The notes below the pieces were generated by a model that was given only the letters and a program-made list of their open reading frames with translations, did no database searches and was not told the DNA's origin. This document shows, piece by piece, positions 1 through 12,586 of a DNA stretch of 64,000 nt (positions are counted from its first letter, which is position 1; each line of letters starts with the position of its first letter). Source of the stretch: Colius striatus (taxonomy: Eukaryota; Chordata; Aves; Coliiformes; Coliidae); NCBI RefSeq assembly GCF_028858725.1, contig NC_084761.1:25574501-25638500 (forward strand), given 5' to 3'. A program made the translations under genes and the position numbers.

Positions 1-2062
1 CAGCAGAAGAGTATGCCTGTGACAAGTGAAATATGGCACATTCACAGGAAATTTTTGATTGTCTGTATCTAGGGTTAGTAGGATCAGTGCATGTGTATGA
101 TGCATGTGTGTGAGCTGTGTGATGGTATCTGGTCACTTGCTTGGATATTTTTGTCTTTACATTTAAATAGAGTAACAAAGAAAAACAATTTTAATCGTAG
201 CTTCATGATTATAATAATAAAATATTATGTTGCAAATGTACAGAACTACATATTTGTTGTAAACTTATGAAGTTTAAAATATGTCTGTCACATTTAAAGC
301 ATAAGTCATCATTTCTTTAACTTAAAAACTGAGCATGAATTATCCAAAGTTAAATGACTGCTGATGTCTGACTGTTGGTGCAGAGCCATTTCATTGCATT
401 GAATTAGTTGTGTTGGTACTTTGTCTTGGTGGAAAATAAGATCTGTGGCAGCTGGGAAAACACCCTGGGTGCTTTTGATTGTGAAATGGGTTATTGATGG
501 ATCAGTACTCATACAGAAACCCTCTTAGAGGGAGAAGTTTTAAATGAGATTATTATCCATTTTTGTTCTCCTGTTGACTTTTAAACCTACAGTTTCTTTC
601 ATTCCATAAAGGGATTTACTTTTTGCTGTATACCTCTGCTGCTCTTCATCTGACTTTCATCAAACTTCTGCCCACTGAATTTTACTTAAGGGCTAAATAA
701 GGCATATGCATCAGACTGGAAAATTTTCCTGAGAATTGTCTCAAATGCTGAGATCAGTCTTATGAGAACTAGATAGAACTAGCTAGAAAATATTTCCCCA
801 TCTCATTTTCTTCAATTTTGACTTTTTTTTTCCCCCTGTGTCACAGTGAAATGATGTTGAAAACTTGCAACTGTTTTAGTAAAATACATTCAAGGAAGAG
901 AGAGGCTGATCCATAGCAGTAAATAACCTGTTGTATAGACATCTCCAGTATCTTGGTGGAACACATCCAAATGGAGAGGCCAAATAAAGTAGAAGAGGGG
1001 TTGGACCTCAACTTCAGCAGTCAATTCCCTGTTGAATGCCTATCCCAGAAATCCGCTCTCTGCTATTGTGCACGTGCTCTTGTTTTTAAAAGGAATTGCA
1101 ACCTGGACTTGAGAAATGGTTTCTATTCAAAGTTTTGTTAGACTGTTTCAGTGAAATTTGCACAAAAAAGTTTCAGTTTTAGCAAGTTATTGTCCTCCAG
1201 TGGAAAAACATTTCACTGAAAAATTCCTAGCCCAGTCTACTTCTGAGTTTGCCTTGTACAACATAATTTTAAGGAAAGTCTTATGATACAGAACATTCAT
1301 GCTTAGAGGAGGACATGTTTTAAGGGTGATTTTTGGTTAAACAAATCCAGGTGAGGTTCTCGTCTGTGTATGTGCTGAGTGCTGCAGTGAGCAGCCCAGC
1401 CTGATGTAGATGATGTGGGTGTCAGGCCAGGGCAGAGATCTTGACAGAACTGACCCATATTTGACTCCTTGCCCTCTCCCACCCAAAAAGTGGAACTGTT
1501 GGGGGCTGGTAGGAGGCAGAAGTAGGAATGGCTTAAGCCAGCCCTGCTCTGCTAAAACACAGGTGGAGAGGGAGCTTGAGGCAACAGGTACCCAGTACTT
1601 TGTTCTTCAGTGCCATAAAAAGTTCTTACTGCCAGGTCAGGTTGATACCTGGTATTTGTTCAGTTCTTTGTGAGGTGTAAACCAGATAATGAAAAGACTC
1701 AGTAAGAAAGCCCCAAACCACTCAAGGCTATTTTTAACCTGGATCATTTCATGTTTGAATAGAGTTGCAGTTACACTTGCCCAGCTAAAACAACAGTGAA
1801 GGGTTAGGATTGAGTAAGTCAAGAGAGTGGATGAAGATGGGGAAAGGAGCAGGAATTTCTGAAGCTAGTCTCAGCAAACCAAACTTCATCATGTACATTT
1901 GTATAATAAATATTCCTGTAAAGGTAAGGACTGAAAAAACTAAGAGGACGCATAGAGTGTAGCAGCTGTCTAACAGAACATGGGACAGCTGAAGAGACTG
2001 AGAGTTCAAGCAAAAATGACATGTCCACCAAGAAGGGAGACAATAAGCCGATAAGGAATCAG
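1..2062. other. Gene-free stretch
   Basis: AT-rich DNA without a recognisable gene. The only frame that looks protein-like, complement of 309-512, has no convincing splice partner or family resemblance. No repeats were recognised. Confidence 0.6.
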
Positions 2063-2345
2063 AATCATAGATAGAATGGTAGAGTTGGAAGGGACCTTTA
2101 GAGATCATCTAGTCCAACCCCCTTGCAGAAGCAGGGTCACCTAGATCAGGTCACGTAGGAACGTGTCCAGGCGGGTCTTGAAGACCTCCAGGGAAGGAGA
2201 CTCCACAACCCCTCTGGGCAGCCTGTGCCAGGGCTCCCTCACCCTCACAGTGAAATAGTTTTTTCTTATGTTTAAGTGGAACTTTTTGTGTTCCAGCTTC
2301 ATCCCATTACCCCTTGTCCTGTTGCTAGATACAATAGAAAAAAAT
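2063..2345 (-). mobile_element. CR1 LINE 3' fragment
   Basis: Reads as the complement of the CR1 3' end: a tail resembling AATCATAGA-AGAATGG, then the block with GATCATCTAGTCCAACC, the GGAGACTCCACAACC segment and the CAGCCTGTGCC segment. It is 5'-truncated at about 2345. It resembles the 44.6-kb copy closely, so both probably belong to one subfamily. Confidence 0.93.
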
Positions 2346-5234
2346 GCTTGGAACTATCATCCAGCTGCAGACACCAGCTTAATATTTCAGAAATAGTCTG
2401 ACTGCTCCATGGCCAGGATAGTGGCAGTGTTCTGTGCCACAGGAAGGGTGGCTGCTGCAGTGCTGAGCTCCTCAGAGGGCAGGTTTGACTACGAGGGAGG
2501 CCTGCTTACCACTGAGCCCTCCTACCTCTTCCTGCCCCATCCGCTCCCTGCTTTCTAGCTCTGGACTCACTCTAGGCCAGCTGCTTCCTTGCAAAAATTA
2601 ACCTTTTCTTTGTGCTACAACTCATAATTGCTATCAGAGAGAAGTTGTGTAAGAAACTGTTTGAATTGTAAATTCTTCTAGGGATAGCAAAGGGCTTGTA
2701 CATTTTTCTGCTTGTCATTTGTGATTTATGTATGTATTGTTTTTAAGTGATGCTTCTCCTGGTACAGTGTGGTATTGATGTTTCTGAGCTTTCATCAATA
2801 GATTCCAAAATGTGAATAGCTTTTGCCATTTTGTGATTAACATTCTGTATTTAGCTGAGAAGCTAGCAATTATATGGATTCTTCCTAGCTGTTCAGTGTC
2901 CCAGTGGCACAGTTTTCATAAAAATAGAGTATAGTGGCAAATGGGAAAATTGGTGATAGGTGCCTTGGGTTTCGAGTGTGTTCTTCACTTGCAGAACCCA
3001 AGCAAAGATGCTTTACTTTTCTTGATATTGCTTTTAATATACCTTCAGGTAAGCCAGGTAAGGCTTTTCTTGCTGTGTTGACATGATTCACCAGTGTCTT
3101 TATATACTCTATTTCTTAAGCAGCCTTGAAAAGAGAGATTGCATGTGTTGGAGTGAACAAACTATTGTAGAAACTTCCAGCTTACTTCGTTACAGATCCT
3201 GAACTTAAAATCAGCTTCACCGTTAGCAAGTGCACGTTATCTGGACCAACTATTTCACACCCTTGTGAAAACAATAAGCTGTTAGAAGGGACAGCACGTG
3301 CATGGCGGGTATCATGCCTGTGTGTCTTCATGAGTGTCTGGTGAGGGTACTTGGACTGGATTCATTAACATGTTTTGCTTCACTCTGTGCCTCTGATACA
3401 GAGTTTATCTAAAGCTTTGGGAAAGCAGTCTAATTACTTTGTGCCTGATTTATTTCCCCATTGGTAAAATAGGGAATAATGATAGTACTGATGAGATGAA
3501 TTATTTGTGAGGTCTGCAAGGCTAGTAGACTTTATAAATCCCCGATGTCTCTGTTTTTTACCTTTGGGAGTTAATACTGCCTGTGCAGACATTATTCTCT
3601 TAATCAAAGAATATTATCTTCAGGACTGATCAGATCTGGTTCGCTGAATTTGGTCCATTGTCAGGTAGACGTTGGATTTTTCTCTGAATCCTAAATTATC
3701 TCAGTTTGTGTTGAACTAGTCAACTTTGTAACTTTCTCGGAAAGGGGAGCGTTGTAGCTCTTTTTAGTAAAGTTATGTTTTAAAACACTATTTCCCTACA
3801 TTTAAGGGTTGGTGAGACCAGTTCTTTTAAAAGCTGGAGACCGGGGGCGGGGGGGGGGGGGCGGGGGGAAGGTCTGTTTTCCTTTCTCAGTTGCCTGCTG
3901 CCCTCTTGTGTTACGATCTGATCTTTACATCCGTGTGTTTACTTGCCATGGATAATGGTAATCATAAACCTGGAGTTGCTTCTCGATTTGATGAAATGCT
4001 GCATTTTGTGTGCAATCTTGCATGTTTTTCTCTATTTTACTTCCCGCACATACTGTCTTCCATTCAGCCTCTGTCTTAGTATAAACTGACTCTGGCCTTG
4101 ACTCTTTTTTCAGTCATTCTCTACATTTGTTTTAGGGCTTTAAGGGGCAGGATGGAGAGAACTGTTCTGTCCCAGTGTTAAACCAGTTGTATGCTTTGTT
4201 GTGATAAGCTTGATATGAAACATACTGTATCTTCTGTAACATCTGAGTTGTGTGCAGTCCCTTCACTTCTGTGGCTTAAAAATGAAAATATTTCTGACTT
4301 CCGTGTTTTAAGGATGTTTTTCCTTGGATGGTCCTTTGATATTCAGCCTAGAGAGTTTGCCATGAATTCATGAGCCATATTTTTACTTGTGTGAATTTGC
4401 ACTGGTTGATAAATAATTGTGATAGATAAGGAGTTTAATTCTAGCATCTAGTGGCTGTTATAAAGTTGTGTTCAACTGTTTTCCCATTGTAATGGAATTG
4501 TACAGATGAAAAATGTAGGAAATTAGAAGAATGTGAAGAAGAAAGATGGAGAGTCAAGGATGGACATGGAGAGGGGACAGGAAACAGCAGAGAGACAGGT
4601 TCAAGAATAAGGTTATCTGCAAAAGGTGAAAGGAGATAAAAATGAGAAAACTCTTTACAAGGAAACTAAAAGGGGCAGAAGGAATCCTGATAGGTTATTG
4701 GCAAGGTAGTATCAGCAATGAGTTTTGAGGACTCCATCTATATTCTGTTGGCACAGCATATAAATCTTTATCATAATCAGCATTGCTCCAGAAAAAGTGT
4801 TGGAAATAGGCATTGAAAATTATTGTCTTGGGTATTTTGTGTACTTGGGAGCATCACTGCCCAAGGATGATGCTACATGCAAGTAGCTGCTATCCTTGTC
4901 AGCTTCACTGTGAACTTCTTTGCTTCTTGGGGCTGCAAGCCAATGTCGGGATAATAGCCAAGTGGCATGACCTGAGAGACGGGTTTGGTCCAGTTCTATT
5001 TTGAAGGTGATTCTTTGGAAAAATAAGCCAGCTGGTGATGTGAAATCAACGTACAGAAGCTAAACTGTATTAAACCCAATGAAGACGCTCTTGTCCAAAA
5101 GAAAATAGAGAGGCCCGAACAGCCTTCATCAGTCTATAGGTAGTATGCTTTGACTGGTGCATATTTCTTGTGATTTGAGTTGATTTATCTTAATTTTAAA
5201 CAAACTTTCAGTTTTCTGAATGACTCTTTGCTGC
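2346..5234. other. Gene-free stretch with poly(G) and purine-rich parts
   Basis: No gene recognised. It contains the poly(G) tract near 3.85 kb and a purine-biased stretch at about 4510-4690 (GAAGAA, GGAGA and similar). Open frames are short and chance-like. Confidence 0.6.
3843..3868 (+). repeat. Poly(G) tract
   Basis: Twenty-six bases that are G except for two C's (GGGGG C, a run of 13 G's, C, GGGGGG). It is a low-complexity tract with obvious G-quadruplex potential, isolated in AT-rich DNA. Confidence 0.95.
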
Positions 5235-5820
5235 TGTTGCAGATACACAATTATTTTAGTTAACAACTTATCATCACAATAAGTAGTCAAGCACTTGTTA
5301 AGCACTTGTTAACCACCTAGTAATAGTTCAATCAATTAGCTAAGCATTTGCAAATAACTCAAACACCTATTGATTAAGTAAGTATTCATTTGAATCACAT
5401 AAGGATCAAACTGCAAGAGTTACATACCACACCTGATGGGGACCTGTTACCTTAACTACAAGACCCTGGTAAATGTATTCGTTAGGTTACCTTGGCTGTT
5501 ACCTTAGTTGTTACTAAAACAAAGGGACTGATATCTTTTTTCGACCAGTCACTGTGATTTTGGAAAGTTTGTGTTTGTTGGGAACCAATCAAGGTGAAGG
5601 GCTAAATTGATAGATGGATATTTTATGCATGCTTGTGTTGGCACATGTGATTCTTTTGTTTGAGCTGTATAAAAGCCCTGAAAGTGGTAACTAACAACGG
5701 AGCACACCTTGTATGGAGGAGCTATCCCCAGTGTTTTCCCAGTGCTGCATAATAAAGAAGTGCCTGGCTTATCTGCATTCCTGCATAGATAAGTTTTTCG
5801 CGATTGCCGATCCGTCAACA
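5235..5820 (+). mobile_element. Solo endogenous retrovirus LTR with TATA and poly(A) signals
   Basis: The order of signals is that of a U3-R-U5 LTR: an AT-rich 5' part with a direct repeat (5289-5310), TATAAAAG at 5668-5675, AATAAA at 5751-5756, and a GT/T-rich stretch ending CCGTCAACA at 5820. TGTTG at 5235 and CAACA at 5820 would form short terminal inverted repeats. The 3' limit is better supported than the 5' limit, and no clear target-site duplication was found. No retroviral coding sequence adjoins it. Confidence 0.6.
5289..5310 (+). repeat. 11-bp direct repeat in LTR U3 part
   Basis: AAGCACTTGTT occurs twice, head to tail, with no gap. Short tandem repeats in U3 often carry enhancer elements of retroviral LTRs; a function here is only a possibility. 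Confidence 0.7.
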
Positions 5821-7236
5821 TTGCCATACTTTTACTCTTCACCCTCTCTGGTGCCTTCAGAGTTGCCGTGTAAAGTCTTCAGTCTCTGTTGCTGATACTT
5901 CAGTCTGTTCAAGAGTGTTGGTATACAAGAAAGATGCTGTAATGATGCAAGTCCCGTCATACATAAATAGGTAGAAAAGTGAGGTATAAGAACAGAGGAA
6001 CAAAGCTTCCATCAGAAATAAACTAATTATTCTGTATGAGTACTGCCTCATTTTTTGAGTCTTAATATCTCTGAAGCCTAGAAAATAGAAACATTTTATA
6101 GTAGATTTTCAAGTGCATTCTGTGTTTTTAAAACATACACTATGTGACTTGCAGCAGTAACACAATCTGAAAAGAACAGAGCATTGGGAAGTGTTCATCT
6201 GCATAAGCAGGAAAAGGGAAAACTAAATAGAAATAACTTTTCTGTACAGTGTATCTCAAAGCTTACCCATTTTGTATCTGTAACTTTTTAAAATTTGCAT
6301 ACCATTATCAGCAGGTGGCAGTACAGCAATACAGATGATTAGCTTGGACAAAGGTGTTTGAATAGGAAACACTCTCTTTCACCTTTGTTCCTTTTACAAC
6401 ATCAGCACAAGTGCAAAGCAGAGCACTCTATACAACAATTTTGGTTTGTTCCCCACCCCCACAACTGTTGGGACAATATATAGGGGGCGTAAAAAAGCGT
6501 TGAGAGAAAGAGCACGACATTCTTATGCAACACAAACCAACATATTTGAGGTGTTCTAACTCCAGAAGGGAGCTGTTCTACGTCTATAGAGATAGCTAGG
6601 TCTATTCAGGCAAAATTATACCTGGACCTCTCAGCAGAGTTGACTAGTTGAGTTATTGGCATGTTAATGTAATTTGGTTTGGCAGGGTCTATTGTGCTCT
6701 ATTGCACTAGCTCATATCTGTGCAGTGTGCTGTGCTCCAGCAAGTATTTCTGAATGTACCAGAAGCCTAAAGCCTGTTAAAGCTTCTGTGCCATCCGTTT
6801 TAGGTTCAGTGAGGTCTGTAGCGTTATAATTGGAGTTAGGAGAATACGATCTAGATGGTACTTAGGAAGATAAAGTAGCCTGGCTGGAAGAGCTTCACGA
6901 TCTCTTTGCTTCCCACAATGCAATATCAAGATAGTATCGGTTGCCCACAGCAGAAACACTATCAGATTAGCCACTACTAGTATTTCTGAAATCATGATTA
7001 CATATTTAATCTGTAATTGTTTTTCCGTTTCCTTAGATTTTAAAAGCAAAGAAATGTTTACTTCAAATATTTTCTTTCCTGTATTTTCTAACGTGATTGT
7101 AGCTGTAGGTGGAAATACCTAAAGATGCAAGTTAAAAATAAAAGCAATGTATATGTGCAAAATTAAACATGTTATACCAGGAAAGAAATGTGATTGCGTA
7201 TTTAGCAAATATGCACCTGCAAACACTGCATCAGCC
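5821..7236. other. Gene-free stretch between two LTRs
   Basis: No gene or repeat recognised. A 90-codon frame on the complement of 6777-7049 is of chance length and resembles no family I know. Confidence 0.6.
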
Positions 7237-7710
7237 TGTTGTGGTTTGACACTGGCTGGATGCCAGGTGTCCACCACGCCACTCTATCACCCCCCTCCTC
7301 AGCAAGCCAGGGAGGGAAGAAAATAAGATGGGAGTCTCATGAGTTGAGATAAAAGCAGTTTAATAAGGAAAAAAAAGCAAAGCCGCACACATGAGAAGCG
7401 AAACAAAGCAAAATAAGCTGTTACTCTCTACTTCCCATCAGCAGCGATGTCCGGCCACCTCCCGAGAAGCAGGGCTGTGGTACGTATAACAGTTGCTTTG
7501 GAAGGCCAAAATGAATCACAGATACGATTCCTGCTCCTCTCCCAAAGTTTATGTTGCTGAGCTGATGTCATATGGTATGGAATATCAACTTGATAGGCTG
7601 TCCTGGCCATGGCCCCTCCCAAGATCATGCCCACCCACAGCTATTGGTGAAGGTGGGGGAAGGAATGCTGGAGGGACAGCCTTGATGCTGTGAAAGCAGT
7701 AGCCACAACA
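7237..7710 (-). mobile_element. Solo endogenous retrovirus LTR, compact
   Basis: 474 bp bounded by perfect 8-bp terminal inverted repeats, TGTTGTGG and CCACAACA. Internal sequence resembles LTRs widespread in neoavian birds: a segment around TCATATGGTATGGAATATCA, a CTGTCCTGGC-CCCCTCCCA segment, and on the minus strand ATTAAACTGCTTTTATCTCA, which looks like a poly(A) signal and R/U5 start. This makes the minus strand the likely sense strand. No internal retroviral genes are present. Family naming from memory is approximate. Confidence 0.75.
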
Positions 7711-10700
7711 CTGATGTGCTATCAAGACACATTTTTAGCTACCAACAGAAGGCACAGGACTACAAGAGCTGCTGTGGAAAATCACCACCACCCCAGACCC
7801 ACTACACAGCCACAGAAAGTATACTGAACATCCTGGCTTGTATCTAAATCCTAGGTAGTTTGAGGTGAGATTCATCATATCTAGAAATAGGCATGAAATA
7901 TGTAGTTGCCTGAGTGAGAACTGTTTCCAATGATTTTTTCCAGTCACTTATGATACATATGTAGTTTGGAGCAGGGTGACTTGTTTCTGAGTGTCAGCAT
8001 CTCTTACTGAGTAGATAGATGTTTCAGATTTGACTAATAGTTAACTCTGGGTGAATCCCAGCATACCCAGCTCCCACTGGTTTCTCGTGTGCAAATATAG
8101 GCAGGGATTGCTTGGCTCTTCATTCAGCCACTTTTAGGGGGTAATCTAGGCTGCAGATTCAGGTGTATGCCACCGCTGAACTATTTGGGAGCCAACAGGA
8201 AGCAGTTGGTACATCCATCTCCTTTAGAGTCAGTCTGCTGACTCTTTTTGAGTGGAAAATACCTACTGGGCAGAGCAGAACTGCTTGGCATCTGTCAGAG
8301 AGACCATAACAGCATTGTCCTGCACATTGTCCTCTGTCCTGAATGTATCAGCAGTGTCATAGTGTCAAGTCTGTGATGATTTATGACACTTATGATGCGG
8401 TTTTATTTATTTTTAAAGGACTGTTTTATTTTTTTTTAAGAAAATCTGACCCCACAAATGCAGATGTGTGGAAACATACATACGAAACATAAATGCTGTC
8501 TTAGGATTTGAGCTAGTGTTTTCTGATCAGAGAAAAAGGGAAGGAGTAGCTGTTCAACTGTTTGATCTTTGCTTTTGTTAGAACTTTATGCTTGTTTGTA
8601 CTAAAAAAGTCTGGTTTCGTTGCATTTTAGGGAAAAACATTTTTATATAAAACATAGCTACCCTTATAAAATATAATAGCTAAAATACTATTTTTTTCTC
8701 TAAATTTCAACGCATCAAATAGGATGCAAAAAAGGATTGACATTTGAAAGCAAGAGAAGAGTAAGATGAGGAGAAAGAACAAGGAAAACCAGTTTGGGTA
8801 GTTGTTACTTCTAGAGTTAAATTTTTTTCAGGTCCTTGACTTAATTCTGTGTAGACTCAAAACGTGAAGTTACTCGATTTTTGTTCATGTCAGTCTGAAG
8901 AAGTCTTGGTGATGTGACTGAACTTGCTGTGGGTTTGCCAAAAGGTATTCATTAAGCCTGAAAAACCAGTTTTTAAAACATTTTCAAATGCGATGGCAAC
9001 AATAAAAAATTCAACCACCCCTTGAGGATTATATAAGAACAGGGGGAAGGTAAACTTTATATACCATGGTCCTGATCTGATCTGGGAAAATGCATGATAG
9101 TGTAGCCTAATAAAGTTCACTGAGGGACATTTTGTCAAGTTTATACTGTCAGTATAGGAATTGTTAGATGTTTTTGAAGAAAAGAACAAAAGAAAGTCAT
9201 ATTAGCTAAAATTATTTAATATCACAGGCATATAAATAAATCAGACCACATAGTCCTCAGTATGAACATTGTGTTCACAGAAATGCAATAAATAATTAAA
9301 TTAGATGAATCAATTGGTATAAAAATAAAGAATCTTCTCAGGAAAAGTAAATATTTTACAGAATTGTATATACCATGCTAAAACACATGCCGCAAAGGGC
9401 ACTTATGACCAAAATCATAAATACATCATAAAACCTCCTTAGGAGGTAATGAGCTTTATGGCTTACTCTGTACTCAGTTAACACCACATACACTTTTTTC
9501 TGGAGAACATGCAGTTAGTACAACCAAATTTCACCTTACAAATAAAAATAAGTCAAGATTGTGTACACTTCTGTGATTGTGATAACTCCTTTGTAGGGTC
9601 AGAAGTTTTTCCTGGGGCATCTTCGTTTTCTCTCCTGAGAACGACGTTGAAGAATAAAGTGACGTCTTCTTAAAGACTGGTCTATCCTTCACTGATATCC
9701 TGTTGTTGATTTGGGATTTAAATAGCATAGCCAGAACAATACACTCAACCTTTCAAAGCAAAGAGTTAGCATGAGAGCTCAGCATCATGTAAGTCAAATG
9801 TGTTTGAAGTGTACAAAGTTGCCCACAGTGATTGTGCTGGCACTACCTGGAAGTGGTAATTCTGTGATTGATATTCCCCATACATTCTGGATTGGATTGT
9901 CCAATAAATACAGTTTTCTGCAAGCTCTCAGAACAATTAACCTTCTAAGGTACACTTGTTGCAAAAAACTCATGAGAAACTGTATCTTATGAATGAGCAT
10001 TTTGAATTAAGATTTTCTGCAGGTACAAGAAATAGACTCAGTTAACAAATGAGTATAGTACGTTTAAAACAATTTTTACAACTCTTAAGCACTATGCTTG
10101 GTGTGGTAAGATGCATAGTTTAAGAACAGTGGAGCAAGTCACTAAACAGAAGTAGCTACATTAATTGCTGCATTACGTGCTGACTCCTGTACAAAACCCA
10201 GAAATTGTTCCAGAGTAAGCAGGAGTAATTAGTTAGCTTATGTCTTTCTGGTATGAAATCACTTTTCTGCCATAAAATATCGATCTCAGGTACAAAAGTT
10301 GCTTCTCAATACTTTATAATGATTAGTAATAAATATGTAATGTCAAGGCATGCTAATCACATTTCATCTGCAACGAGAATTTTAACAGGCTCTTTTAAAA
10401 TATTGATTTGAATGCACTTACTTGAATTACATGAAAAGACATTTACAAATCAAAAAATACATACTGTATTCTGTGTACAAAAAAAAAAGTTCTTTCCCCA
10501 GAATCTGGCACATGCAAATATACTGTGGAAGAGAATGAAAAGTGCTGGTTTGCCGATTGGCCTTCTAGGATTCACCAAAACAAAAAAAATCACTTAGTTC
10601 ACAATAAAGGCATTCAATTAAACTCTTCCATAAAAATATATATATGATGTAGTGGCAACATCATCAGGTACTCTGTATTTGCAGAACTTGCTTTAGTATT

Positions 10701-12336
10701 TTCCCAGTTGCTTTTATCCAAATTTGAAATGAAGTTTTACCCTGACTTTCTCTACTTCTGTAACTTCAAAATCTATTGTGGATGCAGCAGCAGCTTTGCA
10801 TATTGCTTACCATTTGATGATTGAGGGACTTTGTGGGTAGTAAAGGTGCAAAACACAGTGTAACCTTAAGAGTTGATTACTTACATGTAATCACGTTTAG
10901 AATGTTTAGAATGTTAATTCTCATGCAATAATTTGGAAACACTGAGGTGTGAGATAGAATGTAACTCTGAGGAAAAGCGGATTTTGAAACAGGAAAAAAA
11001 AAAATAAAAAGAATAAAAAAGACCATCTAAGTGAAATGGTCATCACCAGAAACAGAGAGAGTTCACTGTGAGAACCCAGTTTGGTTCTCACAGGATCTTT
11101 CTTCCTCCTTTGACGTACATTTTGGAGGAGGGTCACATTCCAGCACAACAAAAATGCAGAGGCAAAAAAGCTTTTTTGTATTAGTTTTCGTTTAGGCTGA
11201 CATTGGTAGGAATGGAAATATTCTAAATATAACCTTATTTTTGGAGGTAACTGAGCTTGCTATTTTCCATCGTAACACTAAATGTAGTTTTCCCATTTCC
11301 TCTCTATACCACGTTTCTACTGAGTAGAGAGATGAATGGTTAATTTTTACTGGAAGGCTTTACACTCTCTTCTGATATCAGTTTCCTCATGTGGGGATAA
11401 TATCTGTTTGGAGGTAAATTAACAGTTACTTTTCAGGTGGAAGTGTCTAGAGGTGCAGAATCATTGCAAGAAAAATATGGTGGTATGTAGTTCAGCTGCT
11501 AAAAAGTAGTTGTAAGTCCTATGACACTCAGTCTGGCCATAGTCCCACAGAAATGTTCAGGATTCAAAAGCTGCACAGGCAAGTTCTCACATAACAAAAA
11601 ACTTGACAGATTTTAAAGAAAAAAAAATGCAATTAAAACTTAAACCATTAAAATTAATCGGGAGTAGAGAGAAGGGATAGTGTTAACAGTATGTGAATAT
11701 AAGTGTAAAATACTGACTTCTGAGAATGAGCACTGTGCATTTGAGCTGCTTCACTCTGAATAATCATCAATTGTTGGACCTTTTGCAGTGTCTGGTTATA
11801 CCAGTCAGACATGCCTCTACTGTATTTATCACATTAAGTTGAGGGAATCTAGGTGGAATTCTATCCTCTGAAACATGTTTTTCCTCACAGAATCCTGTAT
11901 CTCCACTCAGGGCATGTGCATTACTCCTCTCCCTATTGAAACCCATGGCAAATATGCCATTACGCTTCAGACAGACACAGGTCAGACCTGTGCTGTAACA
12001 GTATGATTTGTAAATGTTTTCCCAGTATTTGTAAGACAGTTAAATGCAGGATATTCTTCCATACTTAGCTAACAAAACAGTCTAAGAACTTACAAAGAAA
12101 CCTGTGTGTGTGGTATTATTGTAGATAAGGAGATCCATGGAAGTAGACACCTTTTGAGGCTTCAAAGCCTCTGTTATTTTTTTTGTTTGTTTTCTTCAAA
12201 AAGTTTTAGATACCTCTGTATAAGATTAATTTAAGAGAAACTCAAAAAATACAGGAATAGCCATCTCATGTATCTCTAGTTCAGCAGAAGGTGATAGTGC
12301 AGTCCCTTAAGAGAAACAGTTTTTGTGAAATTACAG
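7711..12336. other. Gene-free stretch downstream of IL21
   Basis: This is where IL2 could begin if the order known from mammals and chicken were compact, since IL2 lies downstream of IL21 on the same strand there. I checked the complement for an IL-2-like signal-peptide exon and terminal helix exon and saw none. The DNA is AT-rich with no recognised repeats. Confidence 0.55.
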
Positions 12337-12342
12337 TTTAAT
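12337..12342 (-). terminator. Possible IL21 poly(A) signal (ATTAAA)
   Basis: ATTAAA on the minus strand about 230 nt after the stop. No canonical AATAAA was noticed nearer the gene. A 3' UTR of about 250 nt would be plausible, but the hexamer is common in AT-rich DNA, so this is tentative. Confidence 0.3.
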
Positions 12343-12504
12343 TTGCACTGTAAGGTGAGGCAAAGATCACTTTCAAAACAGCATCTATCTAACGAACAGC
12401 CATCCAAATAAGACTCATTAATATTTTAGGTGAAGCTTTCACTTACCACACACACAAACCAGCACAATAGCAAATGGAAAATATTTACATTTTTCATGTT
12501 GTCT

Positions 12505-12532
12505 TAAATAACATAGTGTCTGCTTTAAATAA
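12505..12532 (-). promoter_or_regulatory. AU-rich instability motifs in IL21 3' UTR
   Basis: Two TTATTTA heptamers on the transcribed strand (complement of 12505-12511 and 12526-12532), 40-67 nt after the stop codon. AUUUA-containing elements destabilise many cytokine mRNAs through proteins such as tristetraprolin (established); their action here is inferred. Confidence 0.5.
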
Positions 12533-12571
12533 TAGATTTCCAGTAGCCTTCAGCTCTGGTCCTGTCCAGTT

Positions 12572-12586
12572 TTAGTCCTTGAGTAA
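12572..12586 (-). CDS. IL21: IL21 coding exon 5 (LLKD and stop)
   Basis: The acceptor TTGTTTTTACAG is preceded by a good branch-point candidate (TTCTAAC about 27 nt upstream), after a 98-nt intron 4. Only four residues and TAA are coded; the rest of the exon is 3' UTR. The exon 4/5 border falls at the same place as in human IL21 (after LLQK there, LIKK here), but the human tail is longer. This assignment rests on the splice signals and is less certain than the other exons. Confidence 0.7.
   Translation of the reverse strand, partial: LLKD

Noticed and set aside
309..512. 67-codon complement frame whose later half looks protein-like, with a CCCAG just upstream
   Set aside because: The possible acceptor has a weak pyrimidine tract, no other exon is visible before the window edge, and no family is recognised.
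1..12336. Search for IL2 downstream of IL21
   Set aside because: No signal-peptide exon, LELYTP-like micro-exon or terminal helix exon of IL-2 type was found on the complement. IL2 is probably beyond the window.
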